Source: G963662905 sp965230045
Lineage (GTDB): Bacteria > Bacteroidota > Bacteroidia > Bacteroidales > WRLA01
Assembly (NCBI GenBank): GCA_965230045.1
Contig: OZ245940.1
Span: forward strand, 4,712,001 to 4,776,000
Length of the DNA stretch: 64,000 nucleotides
Direction: 5' to 3'
This document shows, in pieces, positions 10,501-18,048 of the stretch (position 1 is the stretch's first letter; every line of letters begins with the position of its first letter). A program made the position numbers and the translations under genes. Under the pieces are notes generated by a model. It had not been told where the DNA came from, made no database searches, and saw only the letters and a program-made list of their open reading frames with translations.

Positions 10501-11924
10501 ACATCATTGCTCACAACGCATTTTACATGATGCTTTTTTGAAAGCTCCAGTAGATGTTGATTCACAAACACCTGATCTTCATATACTTCTTTATCCTTTT
10601 CCGGATTTCCCGAAGGATGGCGCTGCAATTCGAGATAAAAATCTTCACCAAAAATTTCCTGATACCAAAGCAGGGCTTTTTCGGCCTGTTCAAAACCGGC
10701 TTCACGCAACAGATAAGGTATTTCGCCACCAAGGCAAGCTGAGAGCGCTATAATCCCTTCGTGCTTTTCACGCAGCAAATCCTTGTCGATACGTGGTTTG
10801 TAATAAAAGCCCTCCAGCCATGAGAGGCTGACCATCTCAATCAAATTATTGTAACCTGTCTGGTTCTTGGCCAATAGCACCAGATGATGACCACTACCAT
10901 CTGCTTTTTCGGTCATATCGAAGCGGGTACGCCTGGCCACATAAACTTCACAGCCCAGTATGGGTTTCAATCCTGCTTTAAGGGCGGTTTTATGGAAAAG
11001 CTTGGCGCCGAACATATTGCCATGATCTGTAATGGCAATGGCAGGCATATTGTCATCTTTGGCTTTGTTGATCAGCTTGCCTATTTCGGCCGCACCATCG
11101 AGGATACTGTACTGTGTATGTACATGAAGATGGACAAAAGGCTTTTTTTCAACATCAGCATCAGGCTGATTCACAGCCGGTATAGAGGCATCCACGATTT
11201 CTTCAACAGCCGTTGCATTTGCTGATTCCGGATCTTCATCGGGGCCATAAGGCTGGATATTCAAACCAATGGGCTGCACAACATCCGGATTATTTTTTTG
11301 GAATGCGGCCTCATCTTCCTCCGAAAAGCCATATAAACGAGGGTTTATGATACGAAGCCGCATCAATTCCAGAAAGCAGCGCGCAGTGGCTTCCACATCG
11401 GCGGCAGCATTATGCGCCGCATCGAAACCTACGCCAAAAAGCCTTTCGTGCAGCTCTGTCAGTTTGGGATATTTATAAATTTGGTTTCCCCTCCCTCCCG
11501 GCAAGGCACAAAATTCCGTGGATTCGACCATGGTATCAATGGTAGGCTTTCCGGTAAGGAGCTTATAATCGGTGCCGGTTCGGTGCATTTCGGCACCTAC
11601 AACATTATTATCAAAGCTAATATTATGGCCTACAACATATTTGGCTTTGAGCAATGACCCATAGAAAATTTCAAGCACTTTTTTTAATTCCCAGCCATGC
11701 TGCATTGCACGCTGCTGGCTAATTCCATGAACCTTGGTAACAGCATAAGGAATTTCAAAACCATCCGGGCGAATGATGTAATTCTTTACTTCAATAAGGC
11801 TTCCATCTACCGCATGCACCTGCCAGGCAAGCTGGACTAAGCGTGGCCAATTATCACTGTCTGTTATTGGAGCATTCCAGTTTTTAGGTAAACCGGTTGT
11901 TTCTGTATCAAAGATTATAAACAT
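7542..11924 (-). CDS. dnaE: DNA polymerase III alpha subunit with N-terminal DnaQ-type exonuclease
   Basis: This is the replicative polymerase, 1460 residues, longer than E. coli DnaE (about 1160) because of an N-terminal DEDD exonuclease of about 190 residues that opens with FDTETTG. A linker rich in acidic residues follows. Then come the PHP domain (HVHTQYSILDGA, from about 268), the polymerase core with GPGRGSAAGS and the metal-binding PDIDIDFDD, the helix-hairpin-helix region, and an OB fold near 1290-1330 (KFSAIVTSVNERL). Family knowledge: an epsilon-like exonuclease joined to alpha is usual in Flavobacteria and relatives, so proofreading and synthesis are on one chain. The start is the first in-frame ATG and directly precedes the exonuclease motif. 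trxA follows on the same strand. Confidence 0.96.
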   Translation of the reverse strand: MFIIFDTETTGLPKNWNAPITDSDNWPRLVQLAWQVHAVDGSLIEVKNYIIRPDGFEIPYAVTKVHGISQQRAMQHGWELKKVLEIFYGSLLKAKYVVGHNISFDNNVVGAEMHRTGTDYKLLTGKPTIDTMVESTEFCALPGGRGNQIYKYPKLTELHERLFGVGFDAAHNAAADVEATARCFLELMRLRIINPRLYGFSEEDEAAFQKNNPDVVQPIGLNIQPYGPDEDPESANATAVEEIVDASIPAVNQPDADVEKKPFVHLHVHTQYSILDGAAEIGKLINKAKDDNMPAIAITDHGNMFGAKLFHKTALKAGLKPILGCEVYVARRTRFDMTEKADGSGHHLVLLAKNQTGYNNLIEMVSLSWLEGFYYKPRIDKDLLREKHEGIIALSACLGGEIPYLLREAGFEQAEKALLWYQEIFGEDFYLELQRHPSGNPEKDKEVYEDQVFVNQHLLELSKKHHVKCVVSNDVHFINKEDAEAHDRLICLSTGKDLDDPSRMRYTTQEWFKTTDEMYQLFPDHVQALANTLEVADKVEVYELDRKPIMPEFEIPEEIGTVDSFREKYGEADLKEEFTEKAFERLGGYDLVLRIKLESAYLTKIVYEGAEKRWGTIDESTRERIEFELNTIKTMGFPGYFLIVWDFLKAAREMGVAVGPGRGSAAGSAVAYCLRITEIDPIKYDLLFERFLNPDRISMPDIDIDFDDEGRGKVLDWVVKKYGEKRVAHIITFGKMAAKLAIRDVARVQKLPLPEANRLAKLVPEKPGMTLDKAYKESPELKTESEKGTAEVVSVLDYAHTLEGSVRNTGTHACGIIIGKDDLEKYIPVSTAKDSELKYVTQYDGKHVEDVGLLKMDFLGLKTLSIIKDAVENVRLSTGDIIDIESVNLEDKETYELYARGETTALFQFESDGMKKHLKALKPTRFEDLIAMNALYRPGPMEYIPQFVRRKHGQEPIEYDLPEMEEYLKETYGITVYQEQVMLLARKLGNFTRGQSDSLRKAMGKKIISMMEELKVKFLEGCEKNGHPIDKVEKIWHDWEAFAKYAFNKSHATCYSYVSYQTAYLKAHYPAQFMASVLSHNLNNLEKITFFIEECKRMGIRVLGPDVNESRYNFFVNEKKEIRFGMAAIKGVGEGPVAEIIREREENGRFKNIVDFLSRVNLRTVNRKSVEALAMAGAFDAFPNEHRAQYFYQENGNGPVFLEKIIKHVNAAIERQNAAQVSMFDEVGEEGGGEISVSMPQCEAWSDFEKLKKEKEVTGFYLTGHPLDFYAIETKAFATHNIKTIKDKWEKLANADLKFSAIVTSVNERLTKKGTHFGSLTLEDTDESISLMLFSESWAKMKHLFEEGNLLYVNAKIEQRYGREEYELRIQSVCLLDGLMNDRTRCITIKQDLSILDNDFVNTLARLANEHIGKTPVRFRLIDTEDKVGLNFSSTMKVDAAAFLREVKKMELAEFEIEKI

Positions 11925-12055
11925 CGTGCCTGAAATTTTTTGGGTAATAAGAAGTTGTAAAATTAGGCAAAAGCAAGCAAATAAAACTCTTGTGTTAATA
12001 AGTTTTAATATTCACCAACAAATTGTTTAATGCTGATTATCAAGATGTTAACCAT

Positions 12056-13495
12056 TTATACAAAGACAGCATGAACCAGTAGCAACCTGACAATCAAGAG
12101 GCTCAAAAGACCTAAGGAAATTATTAAATAATCCCAATATAATTTTTTTCGGAGAAAAGGAAAAGTCGTTTTATTATAAACCGGGTTTTGCACATTTAAA
12201 AATGCAGGGAGAATAATCAAAACCGGTGTCAGGAGCATAATAAGGAAATAAAGCTTTATGCTGGGCAGAAAAGATGTAAAAATAAGAACAGAACCGATAA
12301 TCCAGGGAAACACAAATTGAGCCAGCATAAAGGCAGGCCTTTGGCTTACATCTTTTACAGGCGACTGGTTTAAAGAGGTTTGCAACATAATTTTTGACAG
12401 TTTCCTTCCTGCAAAGATCAAAATCAGGACAGAGGCTGAAGCCAGAATAATTTCTTCTACATCAAGAATACGGCTCATAAAGATCCACTCGCTGGTATAA
12501 AGAAATCCCGAGCGTGTAAAAACGCCAGCAAGATAAGCTCCAAAAAACAAATTGAGTCCGTTGATGATGCACCAAACCAAAAATAGGCGCATATAACCAG
12601 GAGCAGCACGGAAAAAATTGAACATCCGACGAGTGACAGCAAAAACAAAAAGCGCAAAGAAAGGAGCCACTGCAAATATTACAATCAGCCCAAGGCGAGT
12701 CCATAAAAGGCTGTAGGTACTTTCTGCAAATTGAATGTGGTCATAATAGACCATACTCCCAATCCCAAAATATCGAGCAGTTAAGGCTGTTAAAAATTGC
12801 CCTGCTTCAAAAATCAACAAATAACTTAAAAGAAATAAAGATAAAGAGTGCGTAAAACGCTTAAAAAAAGCACTATGACCCCCAATGGCATCGTACTGCT
12901 GGCGCACATCATGCAGAATTTTTTTGTACTTGCGGATTCTCTTTTTAAAAAATGACTGCTTGCTGCGGTGCGCACCCTCTTTATAAAGCCTGCCACCGGA
13001 TTGGCGTATCTGATTGTCAATAAAGCTGACTTTTCCCCGTTCTTTATGTTTTTTACTGAAAATCCGGCCCACTTTTGAGAAAGGCATGCTCCTGAACATT
13101 TTTCTCCGTTGATGCCGCGCCGTTTTTTTTTCATTAGCACCTTTAAAGCGGACAACCTCCTGATGTTTGACTTTCTTCTTTTTTATGCTGCGAAACAAGA
13201 AAAAGTTGATCAGCTTTTTTATTGCCTGTTGGCGCATTTCCTGCTTTTCAGCTTTAATTTTTTTCTTGTAGCGTATTTCAGAGAGGTTCTTTTTTTTCTT
13301 GTTTCTCCTCAATAAGGTGTTCAGCAGTTTTTGCCAGGCTTCCCTGCGCTCCATGCGCTTCTGCTTGCGGTACCAGTCTTTCTGACTTTGTTTTCGCCGC
13401 TTAAATTCCTTATCTTTTTTCCTGATCGACCGACGTTCTTTTTTCAAATACTTGTCGATATTTGAGCTTATGTATTTCTTCTTCTCCAAAGTCAA
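12056..13495 (-). CDS. Seven-helix membrane protein with a long polybasic N-terminal domain
   Basis: The protein has 479 residues in two very different halves. Residues 1-210 are extremely rich in Lys and Arg (runs such as KKERRSIRKKDKEFKRRK, RRNKKKK, RSIKKKK), with little acidic content outside scattered Glu. They are predicted to be helical or disordered and cytosolic. Residues 211-479 contain about seven hydrophobic helices (216-238, 262-286, 301-323, 347-363, 389-409, 414-434, 454-478). I recognise no family motif. The basic domain would be able to bind nucleic acid, ribosomes or acidic lipids; this is inference only. It lies upstream of dnaE on the same strand with a 130-bp gap, so joint transcription is possible but not shown. 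Confidence 0.75.
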   Translation of the reverse strand: MTLEKKKYISSNIDKYLKKERRSIRKKDKEFKRRKQSQKDWYRKQKRMERREAWQKLLNTLLRRNKKKKNLSEIRYKKKIKAEKQEMRQQAIKKLINFFLFRSIKKKKVKHQEVVRFKGANEKKTARHQRRKMFRSMPFSKVGRIFSKKHKERGKVSFIDNQIRQSGGRLYKEGAHRSKQSFFKKRIRKYKKILHDVRQQYDAIGGHSAFFKRFTHSLSLFLLSYLLIFEAGQFLTALTARYFGIGSMVYYDHIQFAESTYSLLWTRLGLIVIFAVAPFFALFVFAVTRRMFNFFRAAPGYMRLFLVWCIINGLNLFFGAYLAGVFTRSGFLYTSEWIFMSRILDVEEIILASASVLILIFAGRKLSKIMLQTSLNQSPVKDVSQRPAFMLAQFVFPWIIGSVLIFTSFLPSIKLYFLIMLLTPVLIILPAFLNVQNPVYNKTTFPFLRKKLYWDYLIISLGLLSLLIVRLLLVHAVFV

Positions 13496-13809
13496 TGATA
13501 ATTACGTAACAAAAATAGAAATTTAACCTGACTAATTCATGGAATTTCGTCATGAGAGCACTAAACGCAATAAGAGAAAGGGAGCGCAGATTTTTGGCGC
13601 ACAGGAATAGCCATAGCTATTTTGAGCACCAAAAAGATAGCATTCCTTTCTATTGCAGCGGTTTGTGCTCGCAATAGAATATTTTGTGAATTATTCAGGT
13701 TAAAAACCAAATTGCGGATTGTTCAGGTATTTTTGTCCCAAATAGCGCCCGCAAACATGAAAAGAACTGATCCATTCAACAAAAACTTCAAAATCCGATG
13801 AAATATATT

Positions 13810-14053
13810 TTTGGTTCTACACGGAATTTCGTGGAAAGAAATTAGAATGCTATTTCAAACAGATTCCTCCAAAGTTTCCTTACTCTTCGGAAAAATTTTG
13901 TCGGAATGACGCGTTTTTATGAAGTCAGGAGGCAAATGCGGCTTGGTCACTGAGCGTCCTGTGGTGAGCGTAGCCGAACCAAGTCGAAGTGCGCCGCATT
14001 TGCCCAAACAATTAATAAACAGTCATTTCGACGACCAGCGGGAGGAAAAATCT
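13810..14053. repeat. Partial, diverged copy of MITE-like palindromic element
   Basis: Positions 13811-13942 match 54396-54526 almost exactly; I count about four differences, including one single-base gap. Internal inverted arms are kept: GGCAAATGCGGC at 13931-13942 pairs with 13993-14004, and GTCGGAATGAC at 13900-13910 pairs imperfectly with 14022-14032. The right terminal repeat (GTAGAACCAA) of the intact copy is missing. The loop between the inner arms contains TCACTGAGCG and TAGCCGAACCAAG-type sequence, similar to a dispersed repeat common in Bacteroidota genomes. Confidence 0.75.
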
Positions 14054-14099
14054 ATTTAGTTTTTGTCCATAATGTCCGATCTCAGCGTTATTCTTGTTC

Positions 14100-14141
14100 T
14101 GAAAACAAGTCATCCCGTACAAACGGGACTCCTTGTTTTCA
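14100..14141. repeat. Hairpin repeat, family B copy 1
   Basis: This is a long inverted repeat, TGAAAACAAG...CTTGTTTTCA, with an inner CCCGT/ACGGG stem. Its arms TGAAAACA.GTCAT and ACTCCTTG.TTTTCA recur at 24381-24421 with a different inner stem, which marks it as a dispersed family rather than a one-off terminator. Confidence 0.55.
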
Positions 14142-14272
14142 GCCCTGCGAATGCACTTCGGCTACGCTTACTTCGGCTAAGCTCAGCACATCGCAGCACA
14201 ACGCCTCGACCTCGAACATTCTGAATCAAAAACCCGACTTTATAGACAGACACTATTTATTCACGAGAATAA

Positions 14273-14404
14273 ATCATTCTATGTACTTATCTACTGACCT
14301 CTATATATTTTATTTGCCCATTGATATGCCATAATGCTGAAGCTATCGCAAAGCGCATAGGATTATCAGAAGCAACTGTTGATCAAATACTTGCAGCTTT
14401 TTAG
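14273..14404 (+). pseudogene. Possible remnant of a helix-turn-helix coding sequence
   Basis: The frame between the stop at 14270 and the stop at 14402-14404 has no plausible start, and its last 24 residues (HNAEAIAKRIGLSEATVDQI and four more) look like a DNA-binding helix-turn-helix. It sits in a repeat-rich gap, so a decayed regulator or transposase tail is possible. Chance similarity cannot be excluded. Confidence 0.2.
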
Positions 14405-14456
14405 ATAAAAGCAAATTAGCATTTCAATGATTTTTGGATAAAAAGACTCATTTCAT

Positions 14457-14487
14457 TTTGCTTTCTCAGAAAAAAGACGGATCTTTG
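14457..14487 (+). promoter_or_regulatory. Putative promoter of rpsP
   Basis: TTTG ending at 14460 is followed after 19 nt by GATCTTTG (14480-14487), one base away from the Bacteroidota TAnnTTTG element. It would give a leader of about 55-60 nt before the rpsP ATG at 14551. The leader contains a perfect 14-bp palindrome, TAAGCAATTGCTTA, at 14523-14536. Confidence 0.5.
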
Positions 14488-14550
14488 CAGCCCTTTTTAA
14501 AATTTAGACGAGTTCTATAACCTAAGCAATTGCTTAAAAATTAAAAGATT

Positions 14551-15138
14551 ATGTCAGTAAAAATGAGATTATCCCGACATGGTAAAAAAGGTCAGCCATT
14601 TTATCATATCGTAATTGCGGATTCTCGTGCACCACGTGATGGTAGGTTTATTGAAAAAATCGGCACGTACAATCCTCTTACTAATCCAGCAGTAATCGAC
14701 CTGGATTTTGAAACTGCACTGGAATGGTACCAAAAAGGCGCACAGCCCACCGACACTGTCCGTGCAATTCTTTCATACAAAGGCGTCCTTTACAGAAACC
14801 ACCTTTTGGGCGGTGTCAAAAAAGGCGCGTTCAGTCAGGAAGAAGCCGATGTGAAATTCAAAAAATGGCTGGAAGAAAAAGAAGCTAAGATCAACGCGCA
14901 CAAATCAGAAGTTGATGAAAGCGAACGCAAAATCCTGAAGGATCGCCTCGATGCTGAAAAAGAAGTAAACGAAGCCCGTATGGCTGAAATCAAGAAAAGG
15001 CGTGCCGAAGAGCTTAAGGCTCAGGAAGAAGCTGCAATTGCTGCTGCTAAAGAAGCTGCCGCCGCAGAAGCAGAAGCCAAAGGCGAAGCTCCTCAGGAAA
15101 CCGAAGAGCAAGCTGAAGAAGCTGCAAAAGAAGAATAG
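14551..15138 (+). CDS. rpsP: 30S ribosomal protein S16 with extended C-terminal tail
   Basis: The first 80 residues are classical S16 (MRLSRHGKKGQPFYHIVIAD, RFIEKIGTYNP, ALEWYQKGAQPTDTVRAIL). The protein is 195 residues long against about 80-90 in most bacteria. The extension is a charged coiled coil rich in Ala, Glu and Lys (about 115-195). Long S16 tails are typical of Bacteroidota, so this is a lineage trait rather than a fusion artefact. It is the first gene of an rpsP-rimM cluster, but a terminator-like hairpin separates it from rimM, so its expression can exceed that of the downstream genes. Confidence 0.97.
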   Translation: MSVKMRLSRHGKKGQPFYHIVIADSRAPRDGRFIEKIGTYNPLTNPAVIDLDFETALEWYQKGAQPTDTVRAILSYKGVLYRNHLLGGVKKGAFSQEEADVKFKKWLEEKEAKINAHKSEVDESERKILKDRLDAEKEVNEARMAEIKKRRAEELKAQEEAAIAAAKEAAAAEAEAKGEAPQETEEQAEEAAKEE

Positions 15139-15158
15139 TATTATTCGAACATACACTG

Positions 15159-15196
15159 AAAACCGGGAGATAATTCTTCCGGTTTTTTTTATTTTT
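15159..15196 (+). terminator. Rho-independent terminator after rpsP
   Basis: The stem AAAACCGG (15159-15166) pairs with CCGGTTTT (15179-15186) and is followed by a run of eight T. The T-run merges into TATTTTTG (15190-15197), itself a match to TAnnTTTG, so transcription of rimM may restart immediately. Confidence 0.75.
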
Positions 15197-15214
15197 GGAG
15201 CATAACTTTAAGCA

Positions 15215-15751
15215 ATGAACAAAAAAGACTGTTATTTCCTGGGCTACACAAAAAAGCCTCATGGCACACAAGGCCACATCCTCGCTTTTCTGGATGTTGA
15301 TAATCCTTATGAGTATGAAAAAATTAATATGTTCTTCCTCGAAATGGAAAGCGGTCTGGTGCCTTTTTTTATCGAAAAAATCCAAATAAGGAAAAAAGGT
15401 GAGATTTTACTGAAACTGGAAGACGTTCAGGATGATACAGCTGCCGCCCGACTGAGGGGCCGTGAAATGTACCTGCCTTTAAACATGCTCCCAAAACTCG
15501 AGGGCAATAAATTCTATTATCACGAAATTATTGGTTTCCGTGTCATCGATCAAACAAAAGGAGAAATCGGCATTATCAAAAAAGTGATCGAAATGCCTCA
15601 AAATGATTTGTTTAGCGTGCAAACAGAAGACGAAAAAGAAATTTTGGTCCCAATAAATGATGATATCATCAAAAAAGTGGAACGCACAGCAAAGGAAATC
15701 CACATCGATGCTCCGGAAGGACTGATCGACCTTTACCTTGACGATCAGTGA
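15215..15751 (+). CDS. rimM: Ribosome maturation factor RimM
   Basis: The protein has 178 residues with the RimM N-terminal beta-barrel (YFLGYTKKPHGTQGHI) and a PRC-barrel C-terminal domain (YYHEIIGFRVID, EILVPINDDIIKKV). It assists late assembly of the 30S head and binds S19, according to family knowledge. The position after rpsP is conserved in bacteria. The last codons overlap the next gene by 4 bp (GTGA), which implies translational coupling. Confidence 0.95.
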   Translation: MNKKDCYFLGYTKKPHGTQGHILAFLDVDNPYEYEKINMFFLEMESGLVPFFIEKIQIRKKGEILLKLEDVQDDTAAARLRGREMYLPLNMLPKLEGNKFYYHEIIGFRVIDQTKGEIGIIKKVIEMPQNDLFSVQTEDEKEILVPINDDIIKKVERTAKEIHIDAPEGLIDLYLDDQ

Positions 15752-16449
15752 GCACATTTCGTTTCAAACAATTTGCCATGCAGCATGAGCGCTCGACCAT
15801 GAAAATCGGAACCGATGGCATTTTGCTGGGCGCATGGTCAATTGTAAAACCACACTGGAACATTTTAGATGCAGGCTGTGGCTGTGGCTTAATTTCCCTG
15901 ATGCTGGCACAGAGAGGTGCAGCTTCCGTACATGCCATCGACTTACATAAGGGCTCCATATCTGATGCCACAGAAAACTTCAGCTGCTCACTATGGAGCA
16001 ATAAACTCAGCAGCCAGCTTATTTCTTATCAGGATTTTGCAGAAACAGCACAAAAACGCTATGAGCTCATCATCAGCAATCCCCCATTTTTTCAAAACGA
16101 CCTGAAATCAAGCACGCGCAACCCACAGGCACGACATTCAGAAACTCTTTCTTTTGCCGACATCCTGAATGGATTGCACAAACTTTTAGAAAAAGACGGC
16201 CATTTTGACCTCATCCTGCCTACTGCTGAAGCAAAACTTTTTGAAAACATGGCAAAGGCTGAAGGATTTTTCCTGAACCGCCTGTGCAATGTGCATACCA
16301 AATGCGGAAATGAAAGCACACGCCGCTTGATGTCTTTTAGCAAAAACGACTTCAATTGCTTTCCTGAAAATATCTGCATCAGGACAGCATTGGGAGCTTA
16401 TACCGAAGAATTCCGGCAGCTCACATCAAATTTTTATCTGCAATTCTGA
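15748..16449 (+). CDS. trmN6: tRNA1(Val) A37 N6-methyltransferase-like protein (TrmN6/YfiC)
   Basis: This is a 233-residue Rossmann-fold SAM methyltransferase. Motif I is LDAGCGCGLISLMLAQR and the catalytic N6-adenine motif is NPPF (ISNPPFFQ). The N-terminal FKQFAMQHERSTMKIGTDGI is diagnostic of the YfiC group. It is expected to methylate adenine 37 of tRNA-Val in E. coli terms; the exact substrate here is inferred. The start is GTG, overlapping the rimM stop, and no ATG fits the conserved N-terminus. Confidence 0.88.
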   Translation: MSTFRFKQFAMQHERSTMKIGTDGILLGAWSIVKPHWNILDAGCGCGLISLMLAQRGAASVHAIDLHKGSISDATENFSCSLWSNKLSSQLISYQDFAETAQKRYELIISNPPFFQNDLKSSTRNPQARHSETLSFADILNGLHKLLEKDGHFDLILPTAEAKLFENMAKAEGFFLNRLCNVHTKCGNESTRRLMSFSKNDFNCFPENICIRTALGAYTEEFRQLTSNFYLQF

Positions 16450-16494
16450 TTTTCAAACAAAAAGCTATTTTTGCAAGGCACAAAACATTTTGAA

Positions 16495-17994
16495 ATGGAT
16501 AAACTTAAGAAGTACAGACTGGGTTTGCTTGTATTCCTCAGTGGCGCCTCGGTAATGATTTATGAACTTGTCGGATCCCGGGTATTAGGGCCTTCACTCG
16601 GAACATCAATATTTATCTGGACCAGCCTGATTGGCATCATCCTGCTCAGTATTGCACTGGGAAATTATTTCGGAGGCCGCTTTGCAGATCGCTTGAAAAG
16701 CCAGAATTTTCTGGGCGTATTTTTGATGATTGCAGCTTTAAGCATTTGTATATCTGCGTTTTACAAAGAATCTATTTTATTTTATTGCACGCAGATATTG
16801 CCCGGCATAAAAGCACCCGCTATTGCAGCATCCTTGTTTTTATTTACTCCGGCGGCTTTCTTTTTGGGCACCATTGCTCCTTATGCCACACGCCTGCAGA
16901 TCGAAAATATTGAAAACAGCGGTTCAACCATTGGCAATCTGTATGCCCTTTCGACCGGCGGCAGTATTGTTGGGACATTTATTGGAGGTTTTTTCCTGAT
17001 TCCCGCATTCGAAACCACACGCATGATGTTCATTATTGCTATTGTATTGCTGCTGAATGCAAGTTTGGTTTTTAGCGGTAGCCGTAAAATTTATCTGTGG
17101 CTGTTTTTCGCTCTCATTTTGGCGATAAGCATTCTTGGACTGATTCGGAAAAACGAAATGCCCAATTATCTGGTGTATGACGGCAACACACAATACAGCC
17201 GGATTCAGATCATGGATTTGATCAATCCCTGGGAAGGGAAAGATTCGGTACGTTTAATGAAAATTAACAATGAATTTGCTGCGGCACAATACAAAAACAA
17301 AGAAGGCTTGGTGTACCGGATCATGCGCATGTACAGCCGCGACAGTCTTTTTACAGGTGAAATTAATGAGGCGATCATGCTGGGTGGTGCCGGATATATT
17401 TTCCCGCGGCATTTTTTGGAGGCAAAACCCCATGCCAGGATGGATGTTATTGAAATTGACGAAGGCACAACGGAACTGGCGCGCAGATATTTTGGTTTGA
17501 GAGACGACGCACGAATGGAAATTTTCCACGAAGACGCCCGTACTTATGTAAATAAGTGTGAAAAACAATACGATGCATTTTACGGAGATGCTTACAAATC
17601 AACATTTTCAGTGCCATATCAACTTACCACCATTGAATTTATGGATAAAATCAAAGATATGCTCAGTCCGGATGGCGTGGCCTTTTTTAATATTATCTCG
17701 AACCTTGACAATCAGCGCAACCTCTTTTTTCGTGCCCAACTCAAAACGATTAAGGAAGTTTTTCCACAGGTGCTGGTTTTCGCAGTGCGCGATGCACAAA
17801 AGAAACACGAATTGCAAAATATGCTGATCGTAGCGCGAAAAACCACTGACCCGGATTTAATCAGCTCATTAAGCCGGAGCGCCCCGGATGTTTTTGAGCA
17901 CCTGATCACAGACAGCATCCCTATGGCAGATATGGAAATCCTGAGGGATGATTATGCCCCTGCTGAGTTTCTTGTAAACAAACTGATCAACTAA
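16495..17994 (+). CDS. Membrane-fused spermidine-synthase-like protein
   Basis: The protein has 499 residues. Seven to eight hydrophobic helices occupy residues 1-215 (GLLVFLSGASVMIYELVGSR; an MFS-like half). A spermidine-synthase-like methyltransferase-fold domain (about 225-499) follows, with MLGGAGYIFPRHFLE, DVIEIDEGTTELARRYFG and FYGDAYKSTFSVPYQLTT. I chose the ATG at 16495 because the longer frame starts with TTG and adds only eight residues. Family knowledge: such fused MFS/SpeE proteins are widespread and often lack demonstrated polyamine synthesis. The aminopropyl-acceptor residues are not obviously conserved, so activity is uncertain. The 45-bp gap to trmN6 suggests one transcript. 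Confidence 0.8.
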   Translation: MDKLKKYRLGLLVFLSGASVMIYELVGSRVLGPSLGTSIFIWTSLIGIILLSIALGNYFGGRFADRLKSQNFLGVFLMIAALSICISAFYKESILFYCTQILPGIKAPAIAASLFLFTPAAFFLGTIAPYATRLQIENIENSGSTIGNLYALSTGGSIVGTFIGGFFLIPAFETTRMMFIIAIVLLLNASLVFSGSRKIYLWLFFALILAISILGLIRKNEMPNYLVYDGNTQYSRIQIMDLINPWEGKDSVRLMKINNEFAAAQYKNKEGLVYRIMRMYSRDSLFTGEINEAIMLGGAGYIFPRHFLEAKPHARMDVIEIDEGTTELARRYFGLRDDARMEIFHEDARTYVNKCEKQYDAFYGDAYKSTFSVPYQLTTIEFMDKIKDMLSPDGVAFFNIISNLDNQRNLFFRAQLKTIKEVFPQVLVFAVRDAQKKHELQNMLIVARKTTDPDLISSLSRSAPDVFEHLITDSIPMADMEILRDDYAPAEFLVNKLIN

Positions 17995-18024
17995 AAAATC
18001 CCGAAATCAGTGATAACGGGATTT
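17993..18024 (-). terminator. Terminator of fbp
   Basis: The inverted repeat AAATCCCG (17996-18003) and CGGGATTT (18017-18024), read on the minus strand, is followed by six T. It lies between two convergent genes and mainly serves fbp. Confidence 0.65.
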
Positions 18025-18048
18025 GTACCGGAGATGAAACATCAGGTT

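Larger units (their letters stand above)
13496..14550. other. Gene-free region of about 1 kb with degenerate repeats
   Basis: No credible gene is present. From left to right it holds: an AT-rich leader of the upstream minus-strand gene; a segment at 13575-13680 with short inverted repeats (GGAATAGCCATAGCTATT) of unknown origin; a partial copy (13810-14053) of the palindromic element found intact at 54391-54740; a hairpin repeat (14100-14141); a short HTH-like remnant (14273-14404); and the rpsP promoter. It appears to be a landing site for small non-coding repeats. Confidence 0.6.

Noticed and set aside
13496..14550. tRNA or small RNA gene
   Set aside because: No cloverleaf-like arms with the GGTTCGA-type T-loop were found; the hairpins match the repeat families instead.
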